Below, piece by piece: positions 44,761-57,503 of a stretch of DNA of 58,000 bases. A program made the translations under genes and the position numbers. Positions within the stretch are counted from its first letter, which is position 1. Every line of letters begins with the position of its first letter. The DNA is from Cryptomeria japonica (taxonomy: Eukaryota > Streptophyta > Pinopsida > Cupressales > Cupressaceae): the NCBI RefSeq assembly GCF_030272615.1, contig NC_081411.1:828686897-828744896 (forward strand), given 5' to 3'. Below the pieces are notes generated by a model. It searched no databases and was not told the origin of the DNA. It saw only the letters and a list, made by a program, of their open reading frames with translations.

Positions 44761-44817
44761 TTTCTCAGGTCCTCTGAGGTCTAAGCCTAACAACTTGAGG
44801 TAAAGATCTTGTTGAAC

Positions 44818-46557
44818 ATGATGAAGAAGGAAGGTTCGAAGTTTAACAGAGAGAACTACAGAATATGGAGTGACATAATGAAAATTTATATCAAGTCTTG
44901 GAAATCAATACTGGGAACATGTTAATACTGAATAGGTTGCACCTAGTGGGATTATGACTGATGATCAGAAGAAAGAGAAACAAGAAAACAACTAAGCACT
45001 GGAGGATATTATCAGTTCTTTGTCTGATGCAGAATATGTTGATGTTCATGGTCTGGAAACTACACATGAGGTATGGAAGAAACTTGAAGAGATTTACATT
45101 GGTGATGAACATGTGAAGATTGCGAAGGAAGAGATCTAAGAGGGAAGTTTGATGACATGCAGGTGGCTGGAGGTGAGAATATCCAACAATATGGTCAAAG
45201 GATAAAAGAGATAGTTGGTGAGATCAAGAGTGCTGGTGGTAAAATGGATGATGCCACACTAGTAAGGTGTTGAGAACCCTACTACCAGTCTACGCTATCC
45301 GATTTGCAGCCATTCAAGAGCTAAATTCTATTGACAAAACCAAGGTAACCCTTAACTCCATCATTGGTAAGCTTACTGCTTTTGAATTAAATGGTTATGA
45401 TGGTAGTATTAAGAAATCTAAATCAGCATTTAGAGCTTCTATTTCTAACCCATATATGAGGAAAAGTAGAGATGTTAGTCATTGTCATGAATCTAGATCC
45501 AATAGAGAAATTGATGATGAAGACAGTTTGGTTGAGCTTAAAGCATTTTTGGCCAAGCGATTTCCCAAAGGTACCAGTAAATATAGAGGTAAATTACCTT
45601 TGAAATGTTTTGCATGCAACAAGATTGGACACATAGCTGCTAATTGTCCTAATGGTGATAATGAGCACAAGCGAGAGAAGTTCAAGAAGTACAAAGGAAA
45701 AGGAAAAAGAGATTATCTTATTGCAATTGATAGTGGTATCACTGATGAGGAATTTGATGGTGATGCTAATGAATACATTGTCTTTGTAGCCATTAAAGAG
45801 GAGACATCTGATGAGAAAACTTTGGTTTCTCACATGGATAATTTTAATGATTGGATCATTGATAGTGGTTGCTCGCATCACATGACCAGTGACCAGAGCA
45901 AATTTCTTTCTTTGAAGGAATTTGATGGCGGAGTTGTATGATTTGGTAATGACTCACCCTGCATGGTTAAAGGTAGGGAACTATTTCTCTTAATGGAAAG
46001 AGCAGTGTAGATGATGTCTACTAGGTTGAAGGTCTAAAACACAATCTTTTGAGTGTTTCTCAACTCAATGATAGAGGATAACTATTGGAGTTTAAGAACG
46101 GTATGTACAAAATCTATGGGAGCAAAGGTGAACTGATTGCAACCGACAAGCAGACTAAAGGTAACCTATTTCACCTGAATCCTAAAGTCAGCAATTTTTT
46201 AATTGGTAAAATAGATGATAATCGGACAACATTGTTAAAGTGAGTAAGTCCAAAACAGTGAGAGGTTTTCCTCAGTTAGACAAATTGGTTAATGCTCTAT
46301 GTAAGGAATGTCAGTTGGTAAAGATGACATCCTCAACTTTCAAGAGCAAGTCTTTTTCAGCAGAGGATCTGTTAGATTTGGTTCATATAGACCTATGTGG
46401 ACCAATAAGGACTAAAAGTATTCAAGGTGATAGATATTTCATGATCTTCATTGATGATTGCTCAAGGATGATGTGGGTCACATTCTTGAAAGATAAAATG
46501 AAGGCATTTAGTAAATTCAAGGCATTAAGGGCCTTAGCTGAAAAGGAGAGTGGTAAG
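44818..46557 (+). pseudogene. Copia F gag, protease and integrase N-terminus
   Basis: Begins MMKKEGSKFNRENYRIW, a typical Copia Gag start, then stops and frameshifts up to 45266. The longest open piece (45267-45941) has the zinc knuckle CFACNKIGHIAANC (45606-45647) and the protease box WIIDSGCSHHMTSD with Asp-Ser-Gly kept. After another break, 46240-46587 carries the pre-integrase Cys pair and the integrase start (HIDLCGPI, IDDCSRMMW). The frame ends at ESGK where insertion G begins. Confidence 0.88.
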
Positions 46558-47560
46558 TGTTGTTCTCAAAATCTGATTCACCTTTAAAATCCTTATAATG
46601 ATATGATAACTTTGTATGCAGAAGAGAGATTAAAGAGAAGGAAACTTTCAGGACAACATATGACAAGGTTTGATTAACCTTCTACACTTCGAACTTATCC
46701 ACAGTTCAGGTGGGTATACCTTTGTGAACTGAATTCACACTTTTTAAAAGATAAATCCATAGCAAACCAATCCGAAAACCAGTGGATCTAATCACCTTAA
46801 AACTAACTGAAACAAAGGAAAGAAAATTGTACTCATGTTCAGTATTGATTGACAAGATGTATAGAAGATAACCCTAATAGATATCAGTGCCTTATCCAAG
46901 GTCACAGAGTCATCTAAGTTCAAACAATACTTCCACAATCAAACATCTCTACATATTCCACCAGTTTGGCTTCTGCAGATCCCTATACATGCCTAACACA
47001 CATAAAAATTTATTCATACCATACTAAGCTGTATTCATCAAAATTCAAAGTATCCCACAAAGAATTTACTAGTAGAAAATGATTCTTGCGTATTTAATTC
47101 CCCTCCTGAAGAGAAAAGCTAAGAAACATATCTACTGAAAGTTGCCTTACAACCCATATTCAAACGAAATAACCCTAGATTACTCAGAATGAAATAGTAA
47201 ACACTTGCAAACATACTTGAAGACAACACAAAGCTTAAACTCAAAACCAATGGTCTGTGTATTAATATTTCTTATGAAAGTATTACAAAAACATTCGAAT
47301 ATTCTCCATCAAAACTTGAAAAAAGCTCAGATAAATTTCTGCAGCATTTTCTTACAATTCCTTGCGATCCTTTCTTTACTAGTCCTGGTATCCATTTATA
47401 ACAATATGGATGCAAACATAGCTTCGAACTTTCCTAGGAGAGTTTGTTACAATCATTACTTCTTAAGAAGAAGTTACAAAACCTTTTACAAATGCGGTTA
47501 CAAGTCTCTTTCAACATCCACGACTTCTTCCTCTTGTTGTTCTGTTGCAACATTTTCTAA

Positions 47561-50500
47561 CTACTCCACATCAAGCACTGCATACTTTCTTGTCCATTCC
47601 TGATACACCTCATCAGCAAGCCATGAGAAGTTGATCACTCTTGTTTTTGTCTTGGCTAATCTTTTCCAAGAATTCCTCATTTTATTGACCTCTGAATTCA
47701 AGAAACCATAACGAGATTTGATTTTCTCAATCTCTTCAATTGTTTTGACAAATATGGAGGCATCCTCTAATTTGACAATTCCTTTTATTCTAAGTGACAA
47801 TTTGGCTTCCAATTCCTTAAGCCATATTTGTTTGTCCTTTAATTGGGTTGGGCTGACAAAACCTCCTGGGAGTAATTCAAAAACTTGATCAGTGTACTCT
47901 TTCTTGTACAAGTTGATCTTTCTATCTGCATTATCTACTCCTTCTGCCAACTTTACTAAATCCTTTGTCATATCATTTGTAGATTTAATAATGGGGTCAG
48001 CCCCTGCCTCATCATAGGATACACAAATCAGTTCCATATCATACTCTCTGGGTCTCCATTTATCAAAAATAGGCATCAATATAGCCTTGTCGCCATTTAA
48101 CTCATTCCACATTTCCAAAATCTTACTCATGTTGTTATACATTAGTGAAGACCCTATAGTGTCAGCAAAACTTAAAATTGTAGCCTTTACTCTCTCTTCA
48201 TATTTCTTTGCATATAAGGCTTGAGCCTATTTTAAATTCTCCAACTCATGGGGAGTGATCTCAATCAACTGAGAACTAGAAGGTGCTAGAGATGGTGGGA
48301 ACTCAATAATGGGGCTGGTAGGTGGAGGTCTTGCAGGAGAAGAGGAGATCATCAATGTTGAGGACTCACCTTGATGGTATTGTCCTGCTAACTGGCTTTG
48401 TAGCTTGGCGATGATGTTATCTTTACCTCTTACCTCTTCCTTGGCATTTTTGTAAGCTTTTAAAACTATCTCCAACTTAACTTGGAGATCTACCTTTTCC
48501 TTAGCCTCTCTTTCTACTACTGCAACACTAAACTTTGCAGTCTCTAGCACAGTGCTAGCAACTTCCACTACCCCAGTGCTCTGCACTCTTCTCACTATCA
48601 TTCCTCCAAGGTAACTTGACCCTGGGGTGTCCTTATTCCTTTTATTTTCATCTCTTTTAAGAGACCACATGACCAGTGCAACATTATCTTTGCTAAAAGT
48701 GACTCCCTCCATTGGTTTGGTCTCCTTTCTCACTGCCTCTAAAACCAAGGCATCTGCTATGTCCCATTCGGGGAGAATGAGTACCCCAGCCTGTGCTACC
48801 ATGTCTCTTCCCTGCTTAGGAATGATGGTCTTAAACTCATCAACCATTTCTTGCTTTATCTCTTCCTCCACCACAGCTGGATCTTTGTGAGGTTGCTCAC
48901 CTTTCCTCTTTTCGCACCTAGCATTAAATTTATCAATATTCTGCTTCCACACAAATTGCATGAAAGCTCTTGATGTGACAAAGTTATTGTCAGCCAAGAA
49001 ATCCTCACTGGCTTGCTTGATCTCAGGATCCCACTCCTGGCCTTTGAACTCATTAGTAGTAATACTCATTTCAACAATAAGGGGCTCTTCTAACATTCCC
49101 TCTTCCACTTCATCATATGTGTATGCTATCTCTCCAAGACTGCCTAACTGTAACAGTTGCTCAGCTGTTGCCTGTTCATCTCCTATATGAATAGGGGATT
49201 GAGATGGGGAATACAAGGGTTCATCAGATTGTACTTCTTTTCCCACTCTTTGTTTCTTTGGGCTATCTTGAATGTCAATGGCATCCTGTATCTTCCTCTT
49301 CCCTTTCGAGGTAGAGGGCTCCCTTGTTGTTGTCATCAACAAACTATAGTTAGACTTCTTATGCAACATGTAGTCACCAGGAGGGATTGCTCTGGCAAAT
49401 GCAGACCTATTTAGAACCAGTCTTGCCTTTTCAGGGTTGTTCTTGATTACAACCTCCCTCTTTTCTTTCAATGTTTGCATCACATCCTCAAAACAAAGAA
49501 TTAAGAACTTTATCTTCTCTTCAAAGGGGTGAAAGCTAGACAAAGGGTCATAGCTAGTGTCAAATTGGTGCACAAAGTCTAAAGCCTTTTTTTAGGCCAC
49601 CCACTTTTCCTTCCTCAGCTCTTGCTCATCTAAATCAAACTCATTCCTAATGATGTCTTCAAGAAACTGGAATTGGTGGGGTCTACCTCTGCATATTGCC
49701 CTCTTTCTGAACATGTCGTTGAAGAAGTCTTCAAGGTCAGCACACCAGGATACTGCAGTTGACAAATGTTATGGTTGAAGGAAATCTTCAAAACACTTCC
49801 AACCTCCTTTTATTATTACAAATTGATGTGTTGTGGTAACTGTAGGGAAAATGATCCCTTTACCTCTGCCTGTTAACTCTGCCTCTTGCACACCACCAAT
49901 CTGCTTGAGGATCTCTGCAATTCCCACTTTAAGAGGGACCTGATAGGGCAACAAAAATGGAGTGCCTTTGAAGCCATATACTCTGAAAACTATGGAGACA
50001 AGGTATAAATAGATATCACCCCAATTGTGGACAATTTTGATATTTTCGGCAAACTCTTTGGGCCTAATGAATTCCAAAAGAACCTTAGGGACTCTTGGAT
50101 TTTCTGAATAGATAAGAGTCCTAATCTTAGATGCAAAACATTTATCAAAATTCAAGAAGCTTGCATCTTCTCTGTCGCATGACAGCAATGTACTCCATAA
50201 CTGCACTGGCATCTTCTCTCCATCTTTCTCTTTCACAATATCCATTCCACTTGCAAAATAGTCACCACCTTTGAACAAAAATAAATGCATAAGGAGGGAG
50301 TACCATCCAAAAGGCCTATCCACTTTCCCATTCTTTATTCCTATCAGTCCTTCATGGATGGCATTAGTGATATAGGAAGCATAGTCAAAGGTTACTGCCA
50401 AAGAAGGGTTCAAAATTTGAGCAATCATTAGCATGTAATGAGTTGGCATATTTGCCTCGGCATCTTCTCCTAAAATTTGGCAGAGTGACCAGTATAATCC

Positions 50501-51118
50501 TTTGGCCCTAAGGGTAAACAGATTTAAAGAGAAAGGCTCCTTAGTGTTGGGTCCTACAACTGTTAACCCGCCTATCTTCACAAAGAATTCTTTAAGAGGC
50601 CCATTTCTAAGGTGGTTCCTCTGCACACTGTAAACCTGAGCTAGTGATTTAAAATTAATAGGCTCTAGAAAATTTGTAAACTCACTAAGCCCAAAAGCAT
50701 TTCTGAACTCCTCATTATTTATTTCAATGAGAGTTTTCCCACTTATATCCTTGACACTTCTTGTGATTGGGTCATAGTTGTATGCAATCTGAGTTAGGAG
50801 ATCCACATCCATGAATACTCCAGGGACCACCAATTTGCCTACATCCAACTCCCAGATACTATTCATTAGGGCTGGGGAGTTTCTCATGCCAAATCCAACC
50901 TTAAATAATCCCAACCCAGACAACCCAATTTGAGGGTCTCTTAGCTAGTTACCCTTATCATATAATCCCTCTCCTATTTTTAGGTGAGGAGCTCTTGGCA
51001 CTAGTTTTTTTACCTTTTCTGCCACATTAGTTGACAATGTCAACTGTTCAAGGAAATCATCAAAGATAGCCCTCTCCTGGTAATTAACCTTTCCTAAGAA
51101 TTCTCTTTTAGGTGCCAT
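47561..51118 (-). pseudogene. Unrecognised 1185-codon protein of insertion G, four in-frame stops
   Basis: Starts MAPKREFLGKVNYQER at 51118. All open parts share one frame, broken only by TAG at codon 58, TAA at 450, TAA at 509 and TAG at 964; no frameshift. The first 450 residues look globular and mixed hydrophobic (RNAFGLSEFTNFLEP, HYMLMIAQILNPSLAV, VHNWGDIYLYLVSIVFRVYG). A disordered Ser/Pro stretch follows, with basic clusters KGKRK (about 605) and KKQR (about 621) that could form a nuclear signal. Then come an acidic linker, coiled-coil-like helices (about 830-900) and a Pro/Ser-rich part. Residues about 965-1185 are helical, with a second coiled-coil tendency. The split recalls plant retroelement accessory proteins with a mobile-domain-like N-terminus, but I cannot assign a family. 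Confidence 0.6.
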
Positions 51119-51489
51119 CTTAAAAACTATGCAAGCAATTTAATTACTAACCCCAACTGTTTTGTGACAAATCAAGACCCGAATTAAAACACACTATCAA
51201 GTAATTGCCAAATAGGAGTACAAGAGAACCTATTTTTTGCTTGAAGAAATCCACTCTGCAACTGAAGAAATTTGCTCTGCAAGTGAAGAAATTTGCTCTA
51301 CAAGTGCTTCTCTATAACTACTCTTCAAAATGATGCCTTCATTCAATTGATACGAAATCATATATGGTAGTCAAGCTCTTAACTGCGACATTGATACCGC
51401 ATGCTTCAGTCGTCTCTTCAGAATTGAATTCATAGAAGAATTCAAAAATTTCGCTCCAACGGGTCATAACACGCCTGCGTATTTTCCTT

Positions 51490-53100
51490 TTCACTCTTTC
51501 GCCATTTCGCAGAGCATAACATCCTCACAATTTCGCTCAACGAAATTGCACCAGCCGTCTGATCAAATGAGACTTGGTCAATCTTTACACTGTTTTAACC
51601 TCTTTGCCTTTGCATCTGGGCCCTACCTCCTTTTCGCCATTTCGCAAGCCTTATTCCCTGAGCATTTTCCTTTTGCGAAGCTACGCCAAGCGTTAGATGG
51701 AACTCTAACCACCTGACCTTTAACCCCTACCGGGACCGTCAACTTTTTCACTAACCACGCCTCATCTTGATAGCTAACGGTTTTTCGCTATTTCATAGAG
51801 GTTAATCTGCTTACACCTTCGGCCCACGAAACAACGAGAAGCGTTGGATCAATCTTGAGATGAACATCTTTTAAGTGAGACCTTCATTACTTACCCCACT
51901 TATTTATCGGTTAACAAATGCCACATGGCACTCGACCATTAGCTCTGGGAAACTCTTTGGGTTTAGTTCAGAGTCAACCACATGTCTTACTTCCTGCATA
52001 ACTGCCAGTTACACCTTGGCGGGCCCTTAATCACCTTTTGAAACTACATGTCAATCGACACATCACCATCAAGCTTTACAAGAAGCAACAGTTGTCATTC
52101 CACGTCATGTTGGGAAGAACCTCTCTTTCTCTTTCGCCATTTCTCAGGCCTTAATCCTCGGTTGATTTGTAGCCACGAAACAACGAGAACCCTTGGATCA
52201 AAACAGAGTTGATCCTTTTTTACCTTTATGCTTTATCTGTTCTTCGGGCCCACTAGCTCTTTCGCCATTTCGCAAACCTTAAAACACGAGCATCTTACTT
52301 TTGCGAACTCACGCGAACCATTAGATCATATCAAACTTGCTCGATGCTTAACAACCTACTTGAATCCGGCAGACGTGGGTTATCTGACTCAGCTTTATCC
52401 ACCTGGTGTCTAGTCATTCCAGAACTGACATGCCAACTTTTTATTCGCTGAGAGAAAACATCGGGATCCACTTTATCCTTGCCACCTGTATCTGCCAAGT
52501 CACTTATTATCCCACAGCATGACTCATCTTCTTGGACCCACCTTTTAATCCTTGAATCCAATTTGTTGACCACTTTGATCTTTGGCCACGTGTCATTATC
52601 TTACTTACCATCTCAACCAACTGGACTACTTTCTTGGAACACCATGTCATTTCGTTGTTTCGCAAAAGCTATCTCTCGAGCATCTTTTTCCTGCAAAACT
52701 CTGCTATCTATTAGATCTTTGAGAACCTATGCATCCGTTATGCTTCTTATAAACCTCTTTTGCCCAAGCCAAAAACCTTTCGTTGTTTCATAGGGCATAA
52801 CATGTGAGCATCTATCAGCCACGAAACAACGCGAGCCGTCGATTTCTTTTGAACTTGATCGCCTTTTATCTGTGGAAAAGTCTTCACCACTGGGCCCCGC
52901 CAAACCTTTTCGCCATTTTGCGAAAGGTAATTTACTTGCTCATTTTGGCTGCGAATCAATGCCAGCCGTTAGATCTTGAGCAAGATGGAGTCTCGTTAAA
53001 CTTGATCTAATGCACATAGTTGAACATGCTTTTCCTTTCGCTATTTCGCATAGCTTAACACACCCGCAACTTCACCTAACGAAATGGTGAAAGTCGTAGA
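51490..53100. repeat. Tandem array of inverted-repeat boxes, period about 130 bp
   Basis: TTTCGCCATTTCGC or close variants occur at about 51497, 51631, 51782, 52131, 52258, 52650, 52778, 52908 and 53036. Steps are mostly 127-151 bp, and one longer gap is close to three units. In most units a counter-box (GCGAA or ACGAAACAACG) follows after 30-50 bp, then CAGCCGTTAGATC or a variant. Some spacers have CCACGTGTC- or CCACATGTC-like motifs. The array lies 0.4-2 kb upstream of the G frame. Confidence 0.75.
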
Positions 53101-53442
53101 TTCATCTGGAAGTTGCGCGACACTTACTGGACCCGACAACATTAGAAGGAAGAAGACATAAGGCATAGATTTTTTACGATTATTTAACGACCGCCTAGGT
53201 AGATAACAAGGGGGGACACTTCACACGACCCCAAGACCCATTACTTAAGTGAATAAAGTAACGCAGGAAAAGAAACTAGAGGGTTTTGATCAGACATTTG
53301 AGCGATTTAAAACTAAAACCCTTAACCCTTAAAGACCTAACACAGATTTGAAGCAATTAAAAGCATACTTGACTCAAAATTTCAAAAACCTAGCCAATCA
53401 TGGGAAAAGAAAACCCATTTCTTAAACACTGATAACATCAAG

Positions 53443-55779
53443 AAGATAAAATGTCTGAGGACTAATCAAGGCGATGAATTTACTTCTAAGGAATTCACTC
53501 AATATTGTGAAGAGAATGGTATCAAACGACAACTTCTGCACCGAGGATACCACAATAGAATGGTATTGCAGAGAGGAACAACCGGTCAATTGTTGAAGCT
53601 GCTAGGACTATGTTGATACAAGGAGGTGTAGCAAAGACTTTCTGGAGAGAAGCTGTCAACACAATTGTCTACACAATGTATAAGATTTTGGTAAAAAGAG
53701 GTAAGGATAAGACTCCTTATGAATATTCGTATGGTAGATCACCTAATGTTGGTTATTTCAAGATATTTGGTAGCAAATGTTTTATTAAGAGAGGTGACTA
53801 TATTAGCAAGTTTGAGGCTAAAAGCGATGAAGGTATATTTCTTGGTTATTCCACCAAGAGTAAAACCTACAAATGCTACAACAACCGAACACAGAGAATC
53901 ATAGAGAGTTTTGATGTTTGAGTGGATGAGTATCCTGAAGTCTTAGGAGAAACTAGTGTGGAGAAAAAGAATGAAGATCCTTGCATTTTGTTTTAGGAAC
54001 CCAGAACCTGTGAAACTTGAAACCGGTAAAGCAAATACTGATGTACCAGTTCAACTGGAACATGTAGACTCAGAAGAAGAGGATGATAATGAAGAAAATG
54101 AACTTGAAGATAATGATCATGTTATTCTGATGTGTGTGAGACTCAATCATAATCCTAAACAAATTATTGGAGATAAGGATGTTGGAGTACTAACCAGAAG
54201 AAGAATTAGAGAAAATTCTTGTATGATCTCCACTATTGAGCCTAGAACTACTAAGGAAGCATTTGGAGATGATCAATGGGTCAAAGCTATGGAGGAAGAG
54301 CTTGATCAAATTGAGAAGAACAACACATGGACTCTAGTACCTCGACCGGTAAATAAAAATGTAATAGGTTCTAAGTGGGTTTTCAGAAACAAGCTGAATG
54401 AAGATGGTGTAGTAGTCTGAAACAAAGCTAGATTGCTTTGCAAAGGTTATGCACAAAAAGAAGGAGAAGATTATGGTGATACTTTTGCACCAGTTGTTAG
54501 ACTGGAAGGTGTTATAACTTTATTGGCTTTTGTAGCTCATAAAGGATTCAAAGTATATCATATGGATGTGAAATCTGCATTTTTGAATGGAATACTGGAA
54601 GAAGAAGTATACATTGAGCAGCTAGATGGCTATGCTTTAACTAATGAAAAGGACATGGTATGTAAGTTGCACAAGGCACTATATGGATTAAAGCAAGCAC
54701 CGAGAGCATGGTATGAAAGAATTCATTCACACCTAATGAAGATAGGTTTTCAGAGAACCATTGAAGATAGCAACATATATCTCAAATCTGAAGGAGATAA
54801 GATACTGGTTAGTGAAGTGTTTGTGGATGATATCATATTTGGAGGAAATGATGACATCGGAAATGACTTTGCAAATGAAATGAAAAGTGAGTTTGAAATG
54901 TCTGTAGTGGGAGGGATAAAATTTTTCATAGGTTTGCAAATTCAGCAAATGAGGAGTGGTATTTTCATTACACAATCTAAGTATGTGAAGGAGGTATTAA
55001 AGACATTTGGTATGAGTGACTGCAAACCAATTGGGACACCAATGCTTACAGGTTGTAAGTTGTCTAAGGAAGATGATGCCACATCTATTGATGAAAAGGA
55101 GTACAGGTCAATGATTGGAAAATTGCACTATATTGTTCATAGCAGACTGGATATAGCTCATGTAGTTGGTCTAGTTGCCAAATTCCAAAAGAATCCAAAG
55201 GAAATACATTTGATAGCAACCAAGAGGATATTCAAATATTTGAAAGGTACTGTTGACTATGGATTATGGTATCCATATGAAGGAAACTTTTACTTGAACT
55301 TGAAGGTGTACACAGGTGTAGATTGGGCAGGTAATGCTGATGACCGAAAAAGCACAACCGGTTGAGCATTTTTTCAGGGAGGAAGACTTATTTCATGGAG
55401 TAGCAAGAAGTAGAGTTGTATTTCACAGTCTACTGCTAAAGCTGAGTGTGTTGCTGCTTATATGAATAATACCCAAGCTATCTGGATGAGACACATTTTG
55501 GAAGGTTTCAAGATGAAGTTTACCTAACCTGTAAAGATCTTATGTGACAATACTAGTACCATAAATATTTCAAAGAACCCTATCTTGCACACATGAACCA
55601 AGCACATTGAAATGAAGTATCATTTATTGAGGGAAAAAGTGCAGAGTAAAGATGTGATCATAGAGCATGTTTCTATCAAGGAGCAGCTTGTAGATATCTT
55701 TAGTAAACCTCTACCTAAGACTAATTTTGAGTATCTTAGAAGTCAGCTAGGGGTTGTACCCCTTCATGAGGTCAATTAA
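53443..55779 (+). pseudogene. Copia F integrase, RT and RNase H remnant
   Basis: Resumes at KIKCLRTNQGDEFTSKEF, with the integrase second Asp changed to Asn. Open pieces: 53610-53921 (integrase C-terminus, TPYEYSYGRSPN), 53956-54420 (linker and RT start), and 54433-55365 (RT with MDVKSAFLNGILEEEVYIEQ, FVDDIIFGG, and RNase H start GVDWAGNADDRKSTTG). A TGA replaces a codon after KSTTG, and three or more stops follow, among them a TAG in the SSKK box. The end LRSQLGVVPLHEVN and a TAA at 55777-55779 are typical of Copia. Confidence 0.9.
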
Positions 55780-56053
55780 GAATGATGTAGATTACATCAG
55801 TCCCAGAGCTACTTGTAGAATTTTACAGTAGGATTGGTGGAGTGGAGTTATTCCACAAGGGGAGCATCAAGTTGCAGATTATTGATGTTGAATAGTGAGT
55901 TTGACATTGCATGTTTTGCTTTCAATGTGGCATTGTTGTTAAAGGGGGAGAAGAACCATGTGATTTTTGGAGGTGAAGAATTGTAATGTAAACCAGGATT
56001 CCTATTCACAATTACAACAATCAATGGTATTGATATTTGTATTCCCATCAATT
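55780..56053 (+). other. 3' untranslated part of Copia F
   Basis: 274 bp between pol and the polypurine tract. No frame of note; it holds a second purine run, AAAGGGGGAGAAGAA, near 55938. Confidence 0.5.
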
Positions 56054-56067
56054 CCAAAGGGGGAGAT
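56054..56067 (+). other. Polypurine tract of Copia F
   Basis: CCAAAGGGGGAGAT directly before TGTTGGCATTTGC, a standard Copia arrangement. Confidence 0.85.
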
Positions 56068-57498
56068 TGTTGGCATTTGCATGAAGATTGCATTAATGAT
56101 TTGTTATGTTGTCATTGATGTCAATAAATCAGTAATTTTATTGTTATAATTATGCTTTGTAACTGGTAGGAAGAGCTAGTGAAAGGAACTGTAACCGATA
56201 GGTAGGTTTGAGGAGTGAACCAATATTGCTAATTATTGGAGAGTTGAACTGGTAAACCCTACCTATTGTTTTGATAAACCCTAACCGATTAAATCTGTTG
56301 AATTAGTTATATTGGTTTATGATCTGACGATGAGCAGTAATGATTATGACACGCATGCATATTGTATAAAGAGAGTTTCAAAGAGTTTTTAGTGTGTTGA
56401 GTTAATGTTTTTTATCTAGGGAATGAGCAAGTATATTGCATGTAATGCAAAGCGCGTGATGAGTTACTGATTTCGATGAAGTAGTGATCAAGGAGTGGTC
56501 GAGGCTTTCTTGAATGATGTGCAAAGATTGTTATGTAACCCAAAGGTCATACCTGAACTGACTTGTTTGTAATCTCTATGAGAGAATTAGGTTTTTGTTG
56601 TGTTACCAACCTATTGATTTGTTTATAAGGTTGATGAGTTGTTTTTGTTAAGTGTGTTGGCAAAGTTGAATTGAGTGTGTGGTTGCCAAACCAGATGATA
56701 TATCTGTAGTTTGAGTAAAGGAAGATAGGAGCATGAAAAGGATTTGAACAAGCAAGTGTAGTTCTATTCTAACAGATCAACAATCTCCTGTTGTTTTCTA
56801 ACAATTACAACAGTTAGATTCCCCTAACCAGGTAAGCTCTAACAAGCTTGGTGTTATTCAAATCCTCTAACTAGGTGATCCATTAGCTTGGATTTTAAAT
56901 CCTTTACAAAGGTTACTCCTCATAGGGTATTGCTTCTAACAAGGTATTATAGTCAATCCCTTAACCGGGTGGTCCTTAACAAGATCTGTTCTTAGTAGGA
57001 CTTTTTGTAAAAGCTTTAATAGGCTTGGCTCCTAACAAGGCGAACTTTAGAAGAGTTCAGATAGTTATCTTGTGAGTCCCATCTCACTGCATTTTTTCCC
57101 ATTTGGGTTTCCATATCAAAAATATTGTGTCAAGTGGTGAATGTTTTTGTGGTTATGTTTCTATGGCTGAATTTATTAACTATTTAATCTACTTTGATAA
57201 GTTATGTTAACTGGTAACAATATGAAATAAGGTTTTACTTATGTCAAGTAACAATATCTGGATGATTGTGAGTTTAAAGTTATTTACTGTTATCTTTTGT
57301 AATAGTCAACTGGTTTATCCTGACAATTTTATTCTGACTATGTATTGCATTTATAGTTTAGTGGTTTAACTTGCCAGTTTCAAAGTTTACTTAAGAGGTT
57401 ATTTATGAGATTGGTAAAGTTAATATCAGTTTTCTATCTACTGATTCACCCCCCCTCTCAATAGTTGATCGTATCCTTATTCTTTCATCATACCATCA
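56068..57498 (+). repeat. 3' LTR of Copia F
   Basis: 1431 bp with intact TGTTGG start and ATCA end, followed by TAGAC. Scattered transitions separate it from the 5' LTR. Confidence 0.92.
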
Positions 57499-57503
57499 TA
57501 GAC

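Larger units (their letters stand above)
46558..53437 (-). mobile_element. Unclassified 6.9-kb insertion G in Copia F integrase
   Basis: Plus-strand ends are TGTTGTTCTC and CTGATAACA, flanked by GTAAG (46553-46557) and TCAAG (53438-53442), a duplication matching at 3 of 5 bases. Removing it rejoins the integrase frame exactly (ESGK to KIKCLRT). It carries one long frame on the minus strand, a 2.3-kb upstream region with a tandem box array, and 1 kb downstream. I find no LTR pair, no pol and no long terminal inverted repeats, so the class is open: a non-autonomous LTR element that lost its LTR similarity, a DNA transposon carrying a gene, or a Helitron-like capture. Confidence 0.6.
43317..57498 (+). 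mobile_element. Copia retrotransposon F with 1.43-kb LTRs, split by insertion G
   Basis: Exact 5-bp duplication TAGAC at 43312-43316 and 57499-57503. The insertion point interrupts a LINE frame that rejoins on removal (LYKERS to IWQNLSHK). Primer site, gag-pol and polypurine tract are in order. Without G the element is about 7.3 kb. Gag and RNase H have stops and frameshifts, so it is inactive. Confidence 0.93.

Noticed and set aside
47205-47603. 132-codon plus-strand frame at the end of the G gene
   Set aside because: It overlaps the 3' end of the minus-strand frame, has low-complexity Ser/Thr runs, and no recognisable family.
46558-53437. G as a complete LTR retrotransposon
   Set aside because: The terminal kilobases do not resemble each other, and no primer site or polypurine tract adjoins a TG start.
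46552-53445. G as an intron, because GTAAGT lies at its left end and CTGATAAC...AAG at its right end
   Set aside because: Splicing at these sites would put the integrase out of frame, whereas a duplicated insertion restores it. The polypyrimidine tract is weak and the cargo is antisense.
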